Shown in pieces: positions 11,354 to 22,100 of a stretch of 64,000 nucleotides of DNA (within the stretch, counting starts at the first letter, position 1; every line of letters begins with the position of its first letter). The stretch comes from Strongylocentrotus droebachiensis (taxonomy: Eukaryota; Echinodermata; Echinoidea; Camarodonta; Strongylocentrotidae). Where the stretch lies: NCBI GenBank assembly GCA_035222895.1, contig JAVYIG010009869.1, positions 1 through 64,000 on the forward strand. Direction: 5' to 3'. Below the pieces are notes generated by a model. That model had not been told where the DNA came from, ran no database searches, and saw only the letters and a list, made by a program, of their open reading frames with translations. The translations under genes were made by a program, and so were the position numbers.

Positions 11354-11510
11354 TTACATTGTTATCTTATGTTTCATAATTTCACTTCATATTTGTTTTC
11401 TTGTCATTACTCTGTTTAGTTTTAATTGTATAAATATTGTAAAGCGCTTTGATATAAATGTCTTATGAAAAGCGCTATATAAGTAAAAGTTATTATTATT
11501 ATTATTATTT

Positions 11511-11790
11511 TCTGGCGTATGACTTTGTGATTGATTTTGTCTTGCAGAGATAAATGCGACATCTTTCTCTCCATAGCTCGTTGAGTAGTCACAAGCTTCT
11601 GTTCTAGATCCTTTGTCAATGACCATGTTTATGATCCATATGTCATAGTTGTTAGAATGCATTGGTTGAACATTCTTCTTCTTAGTGACATGGGTATGTT
11701 TTTGTCGGTCAACAGTCTTTGTATCTTCCAAAGTTCATTCATCCTGCTTTTACTCTCATCATAACTTCTTCTTTTGTGGTGTATTCCATT
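11511..11790 (-). pseudogene. RTE-like LINE reverse-transcriptase C-terminus, upstream part
   Basis: On the minus strand it reads SRMNELWKIQRLLT..., then QKLVTTQRAMERKMSHLSLQ, then DKINHKVIRQ, and continues after the inserted LINE as KVKDTMEKVRDS at 10310. This restores the usual RTE order (QRAMERKML-x-L-x-x-RI...RTK-x-KD). A stop replaces a residue in the YGSETW-like region. Confidence 0.7.
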
Positions 11791-11939
11791 TTCAAAGTTT
11801 GTAAATGCGCTTTACTAAATATTAATACCCCAGACCATTGGATTTAGTTTCAATTCCGCTTAAGAGTAGACATTCTCTACTTCATTGAGGGGCAACTCCA
11901 GTCAGTCGTCACAATCTTATCCCACCACAAGCACTTAAA

Positions 11940-12870
11940 CAGGCCCTAAGGCAGGCCCCTGGATGCTCATCTGACCGTAATTAAATACCTAAAACCCCTG
12001 AGCTTCCGGGGGCTCTGCCCCCTGGACCCCACCAAGGGCCCTAAGGCAGGCCCCTGGATGCTCATCTGGCCGTAATTAAATACCTAAAAACCCCGAGCTT
12101 CAAGGGGCTCTGCCCTTTGGTCCCCACCAAGGGCTCTAACTAAGGCGGGCCCCTGGATGCTCATCTGACCATAATTAAATACCTAAAACCCCTGAGCTTC
12201 CGGGGGCTTTGCCCCCTGGACCCCACCAAGGGCCATAAGGCGGCCCCCTGGATGCTCATCTGGCCGTAATTAAATACCTAAAAACCCCGAGCTTCTGGAA
12301 GCTCTGCCCCCTGGAACCCCACCAAGGGCCCTTAGGCGGCCCCCTGGATGCTCATCTGACCTTAATTAAATACCTAAAACCCCTGAGCTTCCGGGGGCTC
12401 TGCCCCCTGGACCCCACCAAGGGCCCTAAGGCGGCCCCCTGGATGCTCATCTGACCTTAATTAAATACCTAAAACCCCTGAGCTTCCGGGGGCTCTGCCC
12501 CCTGGACCCCACCAAGGGCCCTAAGGCGGGCCCCTGGATGTTCATCCGACCGTCATTAAATACCTAAAACGCCTGAGCTTCCGGGGGCTCTGCCCCCTGG
12601 ACCCCACCAAGGGCCCTAAGGCGGGCCCCTGGATGCTCATCTGACCGTAATTAAATACCTAAAACCCCTGAGCTTCCGTGGGCTCTGCCCCCTGGACACC
12701 ACCAAGGGCCCCTGGATGCTCATCTGACCGTAGTTTAATATATAAACCTCTGAGATTCTGGGGGCTCCCCCCCCCCTTTGAACACGCCAATGGCCTTAAA
12801 GAGAGCCCCTGGATGCTCATCTAACCGTAATTAAATACCTTAAACCCCTTGACCCCCTGCCGAGGCTCAT
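11940..12870. repeat. 95-bp GC-rich minisatellite, ten units
   Basis: The word ggatgctcatctg starts at 11961, 12056, 12155, 12250, 12346, 12441, (variant) 12536, 12631, 12714 and 12811. The unit is therefore about 95 bp, with one 83-bp and one 99-bp variant. Each unit has an AT part (taattaaatacctaaa) and a GC hairpin part (gggggctctgccccc). The last copies decay into poly-C. No coding sense is seen. Confidence 0.97.
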
Positions 12871-13107
12871 GCCCTGAACCCCACGTCAATTTACGCTCTA
12901 CCTGATCGATAATACTCCACTTTGAAAAACGTTCCGTGGGACCTGCATGTAACGTGTAAGACTGGTGGTGATGCAGATTTTTCGTCTGCCCCCCTCCCCC
13001 CCTTCCGAACTTTTTTTCTCATTACGTCAATGCCCCTGGAAGGTGAGCCCCCTGGAATGTTTGCCCCCCCCCCCCCCCAATCCCAAACTGCTTCCGGCGC
13101 GCCTGTT
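12871..13107. other. poly-C-rich decayed transposon end
   Basis: It has runs such as ccccctcccccccttcc and ends in ctgcttccggcgcgcctg, which reads CAGGCGCGCCGGAAGCAG on the minus strand. That resembles the hAT-type terminus CAGGCGCGTAGCC seen intact at 18677. No mate or target duplication was found. Confidence 0.4.
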
Positions 13108-13518
13108 TACTGTACATTGATTTTAATTAATAACTTTAAGGACTACACACACTCAAGAAAGAAAGATTACCGAGAGTCCTTTTCAGGTCTTCCCAATCCT
13201 CCCCCTCTCTCACATGGTGCAACCGCAAGCCTACTGTAAAACTTAAGTGTGTAAAGCCACTTGGTGTAATTAATGGAATTGTACATGTCATTATTGAATC
13301 TGAGACACAAGCTATAACCCTATATGTATCAAAATTATGTTAGCGGACTTTAAAAAAAGCCTATTTTTATAATGAGTTGGAATCTGTATATTGTTCATTA
13401 AAGCGACGTTAATGAGTTGAAATCTGTTTATTGTTAATTAAAGCGACTTTTTTGTAAAAAAACAGTTTAGCAGAGGGGACAATGTTCCGAAGATTATAAG
13501 ACCTATACATACACAACT

Positions 13519-13827
13519 CCAGGGGGTGTTTCACAAAGACTAAGATTGACTTTAAGTTGGACTTAACTACAGCAGTCTGTTCATGCCACTGTTGCTGTCA
13601 CCGTTTACTGGCAATGATGGTCTCTCAAGGGACGTACACAACTACAAATCATGGTCGCACATCTAAAAAATTGAGCTTTTTTGATAGTTCATTATAATAA
13701 AGGAAAAAATATTATCTAAAGAACATAATTGAAAGACCAATGGTGAGAGCAACCAGTGGCATGAATGGCCTGTCATAGTTAAGTCCAACTTAAAGTCGAT
13801 CTTAGTCTTTGTGAAACACTCCCCTGG
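13519..13827. mobile_element. 309-bp MITE with ~55-bp terminal inverted repeats
   Basis: The left end CCAGGGGGTGTTTCACAAAG is mirrored by ctttgtgaaacactcccctgg at the right, and the match continues inward through gactttaagttggacttaact. It is the same family as 9338-9658 but much better preserved. Confidence 0.9.
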
Positions 13828-15340
13828 ATCACATCTTTTGACGAGACATCTGACCGGGAATAGATCCCTGTGTCGAATTTGACCCTAACGATATCAACCT
13901 TTGGCAGAGAATATCTCACACTTCAATGATTATCATGAATTGTTGTGGTAATATCAAATTCATTGTTGATATTGATATGGTTAATTGCGTCTCGAAAAAC
14001 AGACATTACTCAGTGCGGATGATTTATTATAGGTGGAACAAACCACCGTGGCTTTTATCAACATTATTTCAACAGGACTTGCATCCTGTTTTCATTTTGG
14101 ATTTTAAAAAAATGTGATCGTATTATCCATTTACCAGTCTAAAACAATACCTTGCAAAGTATAATCATCATTTTTTTCCAAACCTGTTTGTGTCTGTTAT
14201 TTTGGCACAATTATTAAGCGCAAGACATGGTCATGAGGAAAATCCTTCACAGTTCATCAAAAAAAGGGGAGGGGGGTATTACGATAATATTTATTCATTC
14301 AAAATAATTGAGTTGTGTATATTGTGTACTGTATATGTTATATATTGTAATCTGAAATAAGTTGTATGATGTACATGTATTGAATGAATAAAATAAAAAA
14401 TACTACCACAAAAAACAACAACAACAAGAGCAACATCATCATCATCATCATCATCAACAACAACAACGACGAAAATGTCGACGAAGACAACAACTTTAAA
14501 TCCCTTAACAACTTTTTAATCCCTAACAGTTTATAACCTTAAATCTTTTCCGGAGTTTCAGCATGGGACATTGGAAGGCTTAAGTGACAATAATATTTAC
14601 TACCTAGAAGTTTTTCCTTAGATTTATCGCTGCAATATGAAGATCATGACTGTGTAACCATCAAACAAAAATTGTGAATATCGGACCTTATAGTGGACCC
14701 TACGTTTTAGAGTAAAATATTTGTTCCCGCCTTTAACAGTCTCCTTATCTCTTGTCTGCTGTGATTAATTCCCATTGTAATCTGGAAAACTCAGGTAAAA
14801 TGATACATTATGTACATGCATTGAAAACGAATATTGATGTTGCTAAGTTTAAATCATAGCTTGACGAAATCTTAGATCCTGACCCTGAAATTTCGAGAGA
14901 AAAAAATCAAAGCCCCCCCCCCCCGCCCACACACACACACACACACGCCCAAATATATATACATGTATAATGTACACTCACACAGATACCCCTCTCTAAA
15001 TTTCTACATTATGAAAAAATGGATATAACCGTTTAGTTTAATTCATTAATTATTGATAAAATACAAACCATCCTATTTCATACGACATAATTAATTATTG
15101 CCCTAATACACACCACACTACGCAACAAATCTTCCTAAATACTCAAGGTAGATTATTTCAACATGTCTATCCTCTTCTAATATCCCTCTTTACTTTCCTC
15201 TCTCTTTTGGGGAGACCGCTTTCAAAGGGCGTTTGGGATTCCTCAAAGAATACAGAAGCTTTGCCCGTGAATGAAAAGCAAACAGCATGTTCTCAAAGAA
15301 CTGTTCCTGAATCCGGGGATTAACAGGGACCAGTGGAAGA
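13828..15340. other. upstream flank of glass, no gene seen
   Basis: Unique AT-rich sequence with a (CAT)n/(CAA)n stretch near 14405-14465, a poly-C plus (CA)n run near 14915-14945 and possible LINE-tail-like sequence ending in aataaaataaaa near 14390. Cis-regulatory DNA of glass may lie here, but no specific site can be supported. Confidence 0.4.
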
Positions 15341-15376
15341 TATAAACGCCACCAGTCTAAGCTTTCTGGTCAGTCT
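15341..15376 (+). promoter_or_regulatory. candidate glass core promoter: TATA box and initiator
   Basis: TATAAA at 15341-15346 is followed 29 bases later by TCAGTCT (15370-15376), which matches the arthropod/invertebrate initiator consensus. The predicted start is the A at 15372, giving a 5' UTR of about 610 bases without a needed intron. The spacing is ideal, but such pairs also occur by chance in AT-rich DNA. Confidence 0.45.
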
Positions 15377-15385
15377 TTCTTCTCA

Positions 15386-15508
15386 ATGAATACGTACATC
15401 TTGTTCATTTACGCGTCGAGTGGTATTACAATGCAGGGACTTATCTCTCATTTGTGGGGGGTTCGAATTGAATCTAACGGTATATATCGGATCGAAAGCT
15501 GGCTCTGA
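15386..15508 (+). other. candidate upstream ORF (40 codons) in the predicted glass 5' UTR
   Basis: The first ATG after the predicted start site, 14 bases downstream, opens a 40-codon frame beginning MNTYILFIYASS and closing with TGA. If the promoter call is right, this uORF would lower initiation at the main ATG at 15985. Confidence 0.3.
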
Positions 15509-15984
15509 TTTTCTCGAGATGAATGCACAGAAGCAGAGAGCAACAAATAACGGAAAGAGATGGTAGTTAGCGGTTGGACAATACAACAAGCGACTCTTGA
15601 GAAAAACGGAACACTTTTGTTTCACATGCTGGACACCTGTTTCAAACCATCTTAATAAATATATATATTAATTCTTGACCTGGCGGCACAACACTGTGAC
15701 TTTTACTTTTGAAAATGAAAAGTTTCGTTTAATAATCGCCTATATGCATATTTCGTTTGAATAAATCAAACCCGTTAAATTCGTACCTGATATTTTCTTA
15801 TTTGTTCAATATATTGTGCTAACAAATCACGCCGGAAATGGTTCCGTTTAAAATTCCTTCATCTTTAATTTGAGGTATTGCTGATAGTATCTCGCTCAAC
15901 GTCGTATGCAACCTTTGCCAAAGTATATTCCGATCATCACCACACCTGGCATTTGTCTCCGAAATTGTGACTTTGTGAATTAAA

Positions 15985-16184
15985 ATGATGGAAAAACTGT
16001 ATTATTCTAGCTCGGGCCCGCTGGAGCCTTCACCGTATCGCCCACGTAGCCCTCCCTGTGGACCGGGGGAACGAACATTGATCCCGTCCCACTCACTACC
16101 AGCTCACTCATCTTTACCGGGTTACGACAGCAACCATACACCAGTGCACCTCAGCGCCTACAATACCGGCCCACAACCTATGAA
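15985..16184 (+). CDS. glass: glass coding exon 1
   Basis: It begins [20 protein letters not shown] and is Pro/Ser-rich. The donor is gtaagg after ATGAA (phase 2). The local GC content and codon regularity stand out from the AT-rich flanks. Confidence 0.8.
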
Positions 16185-19100
16185 GTAAGGCCATTCTCTT
16201 CTCATATTTCTTTTTGATATAAGGTATACAATTCTCAGCATTTTTGTTTTCAAACAATCACTGAAGAATAAGTTAGCAAGTTTTTTAAAAGTATTAATAT
16301 GATTGAATTCAAATCAATTTTGTCCAAAGGAAATTGATGGGCTTTACTAAATATTGCATAATTGCAAACCAACGAGAAATACTCAATCATAGCTAATTTG
16401 ATAGTGTTGTAATTATCACGATGCCGATGGATTTTCTTTTTGCCCACAAAAAGGGCTTTAGTTTAAAAAATAAAGTTATTAGTACCAACAAAAAAGATTA
16501 GGTTTTAAACGGAAGTTAGTGTTATTAGTTACATTAGCTTTATTTCTTCGTCTAGGCCTATTTGCACAATTACCAAATATATGTTTTGTGTATGATTAAG
16601 TGATTCTTAAAAGTACTATTGTTGCAATCATAGGTATTATTACAACCATTAATATTGTTTACTTACTTTAATCCTCTTTCATTGATGTCAAAGATATGGA
16701 ATGAAATTGAATATACATCAGCAAACAAAATTAACATTACCCTGCTCTCAAAGTATTTGTTTAAGAATATTTTTTCTATGATGCCAAAAATGAAATTTTT
16801 TAAGAGATATTGAAATGTAATTGCATTTAAAAAAAAGAAATTCTAAGATTTCACATAGTAATAGATCTCTTTAGAAGCATTTTGTCAATTATGTATGAAA
16901 ATGAAAGCAATTTGTGTGCATGAGGGTTTTTTAATTATAAGAAATGGCCTAAGGTATATCTTCAAAATTTGAAAATCGTAAAGCGTTAAAAAAAAAGGAT
17001 TTTATGTAAGTTATCACTTAATAAACAATCTTCTTTGAACATCATTACACTACCTTGCAAGAAAATTATAGAAAATATTAAAGTAAACTGAAAGAAGTTA
17101 ATGTAAAACCATGTTAATTAAAGTAAAGTCATCACCATATAATTCATGTATTGAGAGCAACATAATATATATTTACCCAAAGTAATATAGCCTATATTAA
17201 TTTAGTACGTATTAAATATTTACTACGTAATAAATGTTTTAAGTTCCGCATCCCCTCTCTCTCCTTCACCAACACACACACCCACACGTAAATATAATAA
17301 TTCGACAATGACACTTGTAAATTGATTGCAATTATGTCAACATTTAAATACAATATTTACTTATTTTGCTTTCAAACTGAAGATTCTATGGTAAGGTTTT
17401 GTTTTGACCCTCTAAACTAGTTTTAACATTTATTATTCAATTAAATTTATTTATGTTTCCAACAAAACATTACAAATCAATTATAAACATTTACAACAAT
17501 TTAGGAATACACGTTGGAAAGAGGGTTCCACTAAGGAGCAATGATTGTACAAGTGTGGACCCTTCAAGTGATGTTTAGAAATAATGAGTAATTAAATTAA
17601 CAAGTTCGTAACTACAAAAGGAACTACAAAATAGGGTTAAAAAGGGGGGATTTATAGAGAGCCTAAACTTCTCAAAGTTCAATGCAAAACGTTGACATGC
17701 TGAAATAACCGCAATTCAACCGCAGAAAAATTATGATAAGATGCACCATTATACTCGATGCCAAAGTGATGATAATAAGAATAACAACAAATGATGATAA
17801 TGATAATGGTAGTAATAATAAAACACATAATGATCACTATGATGATAATACAAATAATAAACAATAATGATAATACTACTACTAATAATAATGATAATGA
17901 TAATAATAATGATAATAATAATAATAGTAATGATAATGATGATAATTATAATTTAAAAAACTGTAATAAATGATAATGATATTGAATAAAAAAATAATAC
18001 ATTTACAATTTTTCAGAACCAAAAAGTAAGCTCATGTCAGTTGTAACGTTGGACACTCCGTGAATATATATATATTTTTTTAACTTTGGGTAAGCTTGTC
18101 ACATTTCAAGATAAAAAATCAAGACTATGAATTCCATATACCTTTCCACATCGTCCTTTGCTACCCATTCTCATCAATAATTCAAGAAAAGGGAATTGTT
18201 CATATCAGGTGACATGTGCAAAATGATTCTTGTGTGCTGAAATCAATCGCTGATACACACAGATATGGGGTCTTAAGTTGTCAAAAAGCTGAAATCCTCT
18301 TTTTGTCAAAAAGTGAAAGTGTGCTGTTATCAAGTGAAGAAAACCCGCTTGAGCTGAGAAAAAAAATCTAGAAATGCAATTTACTCACTTATAATTCCGT
18401 ACTAGTTAACGCAACAAAGCAAAGAGATCATTTTGATCAGATTTTAACTTTTGAATTATTGTCGATCAAATGTGTCAAATGCTCTTCGCTTGAGAGTTGT
18501 GTTTTGTCAGGTCCCAAATCATGTAAATTGTCTCAACGAAATCGTACTTATTATTACCATAGGATCACCAGACATTGATATTGTAATATCATGCAATTAA
18601 TGTTTGATGAGAATGGTTGGACCACTTGTGTTTGATGATTTCATCGAAAACATGTAAATCTAAGCGATGCAATGTCCAGGCGCGTAGCCACGGGGGGGGG
18701 GGGGGGGGGGGGGGGGGCACGTGCCCCCCTTAATTTCCAAGATCGATTGGATTTGTTTAGACCCCTTTTTTTTACCTCGATCGATTACATGTATGTGCCC
18801 CCCCCCCCCCAAACATCAAACTCTGGCTACGCGCCTGGCAATGTCAAGGAAAGAGATACGACTAACTATGCTGATGGTGCTGCCGCTCTATTATCGAAAA
18901 TAAAATGGACAAAAAGTGCGTGTCTTTATAAATTCAACTGAGAAAATGTTATTCATAATATTCATTGCTTGAGAACGCTAGATTGTAGAAATTAGGCGAA
19001 TTGACAACCAAGAGTGACGTAAAATACATAATTCATCATTTAAAAAAAAAGTCTTTAGTACACTGCAATAGTTAGACAACATTTACTTTCTAACGCATTT

Positions 19101-22100
19101 CTAACAAGGGAACGTAATACTTTTCATTTCAGCATAATAATAATTGCACTTAAAGGACCAAGTGCTTTCCAGGCGCCTAGTGATTTCTGTTCAAATGGGA
19201 AATGTTATATTTAGAAATTCTATTCAAAATGTTATGAATATATTGTATTACTTAGCACAGTTGGAGTAATTTTCTGCTTCCAAAAATAAGTTAATTCTAT
19301 GTTTGTAAAATGTTAAATGGAATCCAGTCTAAGTTTGAGCATTGTTAAGTAGTAGAGTAGAATATGTAGGACTAGGAGGGAAATCATGTTTATAAGGAGT
19401 TTTTACATAAATCATTTCTTTTTCTCAGGCCGGATACGAGGGGTAAACTTTGAAATGGGGACAAACTGTCTCACAGTTCCCCTTCAATTTGTATTTGCTC
19501 TATGCATTATGTGTAGGTGTAGTTTGCTGAAATACAGGTATAGGGTTTCTATTTGCAGGGTGTGTTTAGAATGACAACTGATTATAGAGTAGATGAAGCT
19601 GTGTAAAAACAGAAGCCATTGAACAATCGGTATTTATAGGGTTGTGTGTTTTGTAGCAAGGGTGTTAATGAGAGGGAGGGAGAGAGAGAGAGTTAGAGAG
19701 AGAGATTGGGATTGGTAAGGTTTGCGTAGTTTTTTAAACGAAGACACGGTCACGTGTTAAATATTTCATTAAATTAAAACGTAAAGTGGTCTTTTTTTGT
19801 TGAATATATAACTCTGGTGGTAGGAAAGATGGATATGCTTTGAGGTAAGCAAGAGGGATACCGATTAATTGAGGGTTTCGAGAAAGACAGCTTATATACA
19901 TGTATTACAGCGGAAGAGAAAGTGTGGGTGTGTGTGTGGGTGTGTTTGGTAAGGGAGAGAGAGGGAATGGGCGACTTAAAATATTTATTACGTAGAAAGA
20001 TTGTTAAATCAGAAGTATAAAATAAACTGAAAGTCTGAAGTGAATCTTGAAGCATCTTGTACAGAGAGACAGGAATGACTAATGATCAGCTAATTTCCCT
20101 GACAGAGATAGATGAGTTGACAAGAGGCGTATAGAAAATAGTCAGAGGCGTGACTAGGGTGCAATTATAGCGGTATGCCATACATAGAAAAGGAGAGAGA
20201 GAGAGAGAAATAGAGAGAGAAAGAGAAAGAGAAAGACAGAGAGAGAGAGAGACAGAGAGATAGAGGGAGAGAGACGAGGGGAGGGAGAGAAGGAATGGGG
20301 GCGTCAGATAGAAAGAGGAATGATAATGATAATTTGAGATTAGTCCATAACTTTCTGAATTTTCTTGAATTTTGTTCTTTGAGACAATTTTTTCCAAAGA
20401 GATTGAGTACTGAAGATTACACTTTAAACAAAATTAGTTTAGTATCTATGACCAAAAAACACACACGCTATATTGTATTGGCAGATATGAGAACAGAATA
20501 TACAGTAAAGTAAACCTAACGTAAATAAGCCTACACTGTAAAAAAATAATAGTCGAAATAACTCAATAAAATTGAGGAAAAGAATTGCCTTATTTTTATT
20601 AAGTAAATATTACCTACGGCATCTTAAGTAGAATTTACTTATTTTGCTGAATAAATTTTTACTCAGTTAAATCGAGTTACATTAACGTAAATAATTTAAG
20701 TATTGTAATCATTTTAGATAATTAAAAAAAAGCTATGATATCCACTAATCATTCACTACTTCTATTTAAGATTAATCACTAATCACTAACACACTTCTAT
20801 TTAAGATTTAACCGTATTTATCTACCACCATCACAAACTATTACATACGCTTCAATTCGACACATATTGAAAGGCTCCAAATTGTATATATACTTGATCG
20901 TAGCATCTTAAAAGGAAAATTGGTTGACAATTTCCTGAAATATCAAGTTTTGATTTGTTTTGAACTGGGTAACAATTACAAATTTTCTTGTCTTTGCTTA
21001 GCCATGTTAAATGAATTAGTAAATGTTTTAAAGTCCTTAAATTTTCATTCAACCACAAAAAAGAATTGTTTTATTTAAAAAAGAGTTTAATTTGGTCTTA
21101 ATGAATATTCATAAATTATGTAAATATTTCTATTACGCACTGCATCGGTCCTTACTTTAAAAAGATAAAAATAATCAACATAAATTGTTTGAGTAATACG
21201 TATAATTTCTGATTTTGAGTTAAAATTACTAAATTAATACAAGCTGAAATTAATTAAGTTCTTATGTATTTGATTTTACTTAAATATTCCACGTATGTTC
21301 TACTAAATTGAAAGTTTGAGTTAGCAAGACTTAAATTTAGTGCGTAAGTGGCAAAACTAATGTTTACAAGTAAATTCTACATGGAAAAAATACGTAAAAA
21401 TTACCAATGAACAAATTATTTTTTACAGTGTAACATAGTAATTACATCCATATTATACAGTGTCATACTCTACAAGGATTACACAACTATGAGTGATCTA
21501 TGCGTGTACACTAATTTGTTTACTATTCAAATCATTAAGAACATGCATTTGATAAACTTTGATTTATTACGTAGAATAATACATGGAGCGTGTCATGAAA
21601 GAGTTTAACACGGTTTAGTGATCTTTGGGGCTTTTTAATATCTATATTGAGTGACAAATATCATGCTTATAGACCTGTCTAGATTAGATATCTTTTGATA
21701 TCAAAAAAGGAAGAAAAAAAGAAAGCAAAGAAAATCAAGAAGAAGAAATATTTGTCATTCTTTCGAGACTTTGCATGTGAACGAAAACATATATTTAAGA
21801 TTACTCTACGAGGTTAAAGAACATTATTTTACCTATATAAACTTAGCACACTTATGACATATAGTTGTGATTATCAAACTTAAACAAATATTCAGTTCTC
21901 ATTCCCCCTCCGGGGCACATGTTAAGACAAACACTTAATAATAAGAATGATAATATACATTTAGATGAGGTATTTCAAGGCACTTCACAAAAGCTTAAAG
22001 TTCTTAGAATTTCGAATGACACCAGTTTACTTTTTGTGTACTCCCCCGCGCTTTCTCAGAAAACAGTAAAGAACGTAAGGTTTATACCAATGATAGGCAG

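Larger units (their letters stand above)
10311..11510 (+). mobile_element. 5'-truncated CR1/L2-like LINE nested in an RTE-like LINE
   Basis: The element carries the reverse-transcriptase catalytic box MIYADDTQLY (about 10389-10418) and the C-terminal region LGVTFDQNLSM...LLDSCNSLLHGIP...APRLWNSLPASIR, all typical of CR1/L2/Rex-type non-LTR elements. Two frameshifts (about 10519 and 10630) break the frame. The 3' end has the tandem 19-mer, then AAGCGCTTTGATATAAAT, AAGCGCTATATAAGTAAAAG and a (TTA)n tail. RTE coding sequence on the minus strand resumes directly after the tail, and tttc-like bases at both junctions suggest a short target duplication. Confidence 0.9.

Noticed and set aside
11940-12870. 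CRISPR-like array
   Set aside because: Units are contiguous 95-bp tandem repeats without unique spacers, in an animal genome.
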